The notes under the pieces were generated by a model that saw only the letters and a list, made by a program, of their open reading frames with translations, had not been told where the DNA came from and did no database searches. From assembly GCA_023953835.1 (NCBI GenBank), contig JAMLJB010000001.1, positions 2,639,501 to 2,703,500 of the forward strand: a DNA stretch of 64,000 nucleotides. Direction: 5' to 3'. The position numbers and the translations under genes are program-made. Source of the DNA: Rhizobiaceae bacterium (GTDB lineage: Bacteria > Pseudomonadota > Alphaproteobacteria > Rhizobiales > Rhizobiaceae). Position 1 is the stretch's first letter, and the number at the start of each line of letters is the position of its first letter. This document shows positions 63,858 to 64,000 of this stretch, piece after piece.

Positions 63858-64000
63858 ATGCTGTTGAACGGGGTCGCGACCGGCCAGGGGGAGCCGCTGG
63901 TTCTTCTGCACCCCATCGGCCTGGACGCTACCTTCTGGGAAGGGTTGGAGGGACTGCTCGACGGGTTTCGTGTGCTCAGGCTTGACCTGAGGGGCCACGG
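63858..64000 (+). CDS. Alpha/beta hydrolase, N-terminal part (runs off right edge)
   Basis: About 47 residues are visible: MLLNGVATGQGEPLVLLHPI, then a W-containing helix, then RVLRLDLRGHG. The HPIG oxyanion-hole loop and the DLRGHG strand are typical of the family. The nucleophile lies outside the window. GGGGAGG precedes ATG 63858. It follows the NicX-like gene by 21 bases, so it is co-transcribed and may hydrolyse that enzyme's product. Confidence 0.85.
   Translation, partial: MLLNGVATGQGEPLVLLHPIGLDATFWEGLEGLLDGFRVLRLDLRGH

Noticed and set aside
1..64000. CRISPR arrays, tRNA or rRNA genes and phage structural genes
   Set aside because: I looked for regular spaced repeats, tRNA-like cloverleaf ends and rRNA signatures on both strands and saw none; a covariance search would be needed to exclude a tRNA completely.

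Overview
The window looks like chromosome or large-replicon DNA of an alphaproteobacterium, probably of the Hyphomicrobiales (rhizobial/Phyllobacteriaceae type). The grounds are high GC content, a class III nucleotide cyclase with TPRs, a DUF5681 plus DNA-methylase remnant, Azospirillum-like pentonate enzymes and a density of catabolic operons with LysR/GntR/TetR/AraC regulators. This placement is inference from family memory, since no search was possible. No rRNA, tRNA or CRISPR array was seen.

Layout. 1-2190: minus-strand envelope pair (coiled-coil protein and an OmpA-type protein running off the left edge). 2191-7073: a LysR gene with a palindromic operator, a 264-bp mobile repeat, a divergent cupin/TetR pair whose TetR 3' end is fused to a DNA-methylase remnant, and a frameshifted DUF5681 gene. 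7074-23485: a pentonate-type sugar-acid catabolic region: 2-hydroxyacid dehydrogenase, enolase-superfamily dehydratase, Dpp/Opp-type ABC transporter, 2-keto-3-deoxy-L-arabonate dehydratase, one LysR and two GntR regulators, 2-oxoglutarate-semialdehyde dehydrogenase and an FAD oxidoreductase. Together these would take a pentonate to 2-oxoglutarate. 24042-27356: a 1104-aa fusion of nucleotide cyclase, TPR, winged-helix/BTAD and alpha/beta hydrolase.

27681-30725 and 41751-49201 form a split guanidine system. Each half has a strong sigma-54 promoter match directly followed by a guanidine-I (ykkC) riboswitch. The first half encodes an ABC transporter. The second encodes two carboxyguanidine-deiminase-type DUF1989 proteins, a urea/guanidine carboxylase and an allophanate hydrolase. 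The implied logic is expression only under nitrogen limitation and with guanidine present. Between the halves lie an AraC regulator, a Tat-exported sulfatase, a TetR plus PaoABC-type molybdenum aldehyde dehydrogenase, a sucrose-phosphate synthase/phosphatase fusion and a secreted SH3b protein.

49411-64000: an aldo/keto reductase, then a large minus-strand block. It encodes LarB-LarE-LarC (nickel-pincer cofactor synthesis), a LarA-family racemase/epimerase, a ribose-type ABC transporter with an unusual TorT-like binding protein, an EthD-like protein, a GntR regulator, a GlcG-like protein and an SDR. Divergent from it are an M29/NicX-like metalloenzyme and the start of an alpha/beta hydrolase. 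Five TGTCGACA palindromes mark a likely shared operator. This looks like an uncharacterised hydroxyacid pathway and is the best candidate for new biochemistry here.

A 264-bp element with inverted ends occurs three times in full (4127, 33428, 43562) and once truncated (19766). Two copies touch coding sequence: one supplies the last codons of a TetR gene, and one separates carboxylase and allophanate hydrolase inside the guanidine operon.
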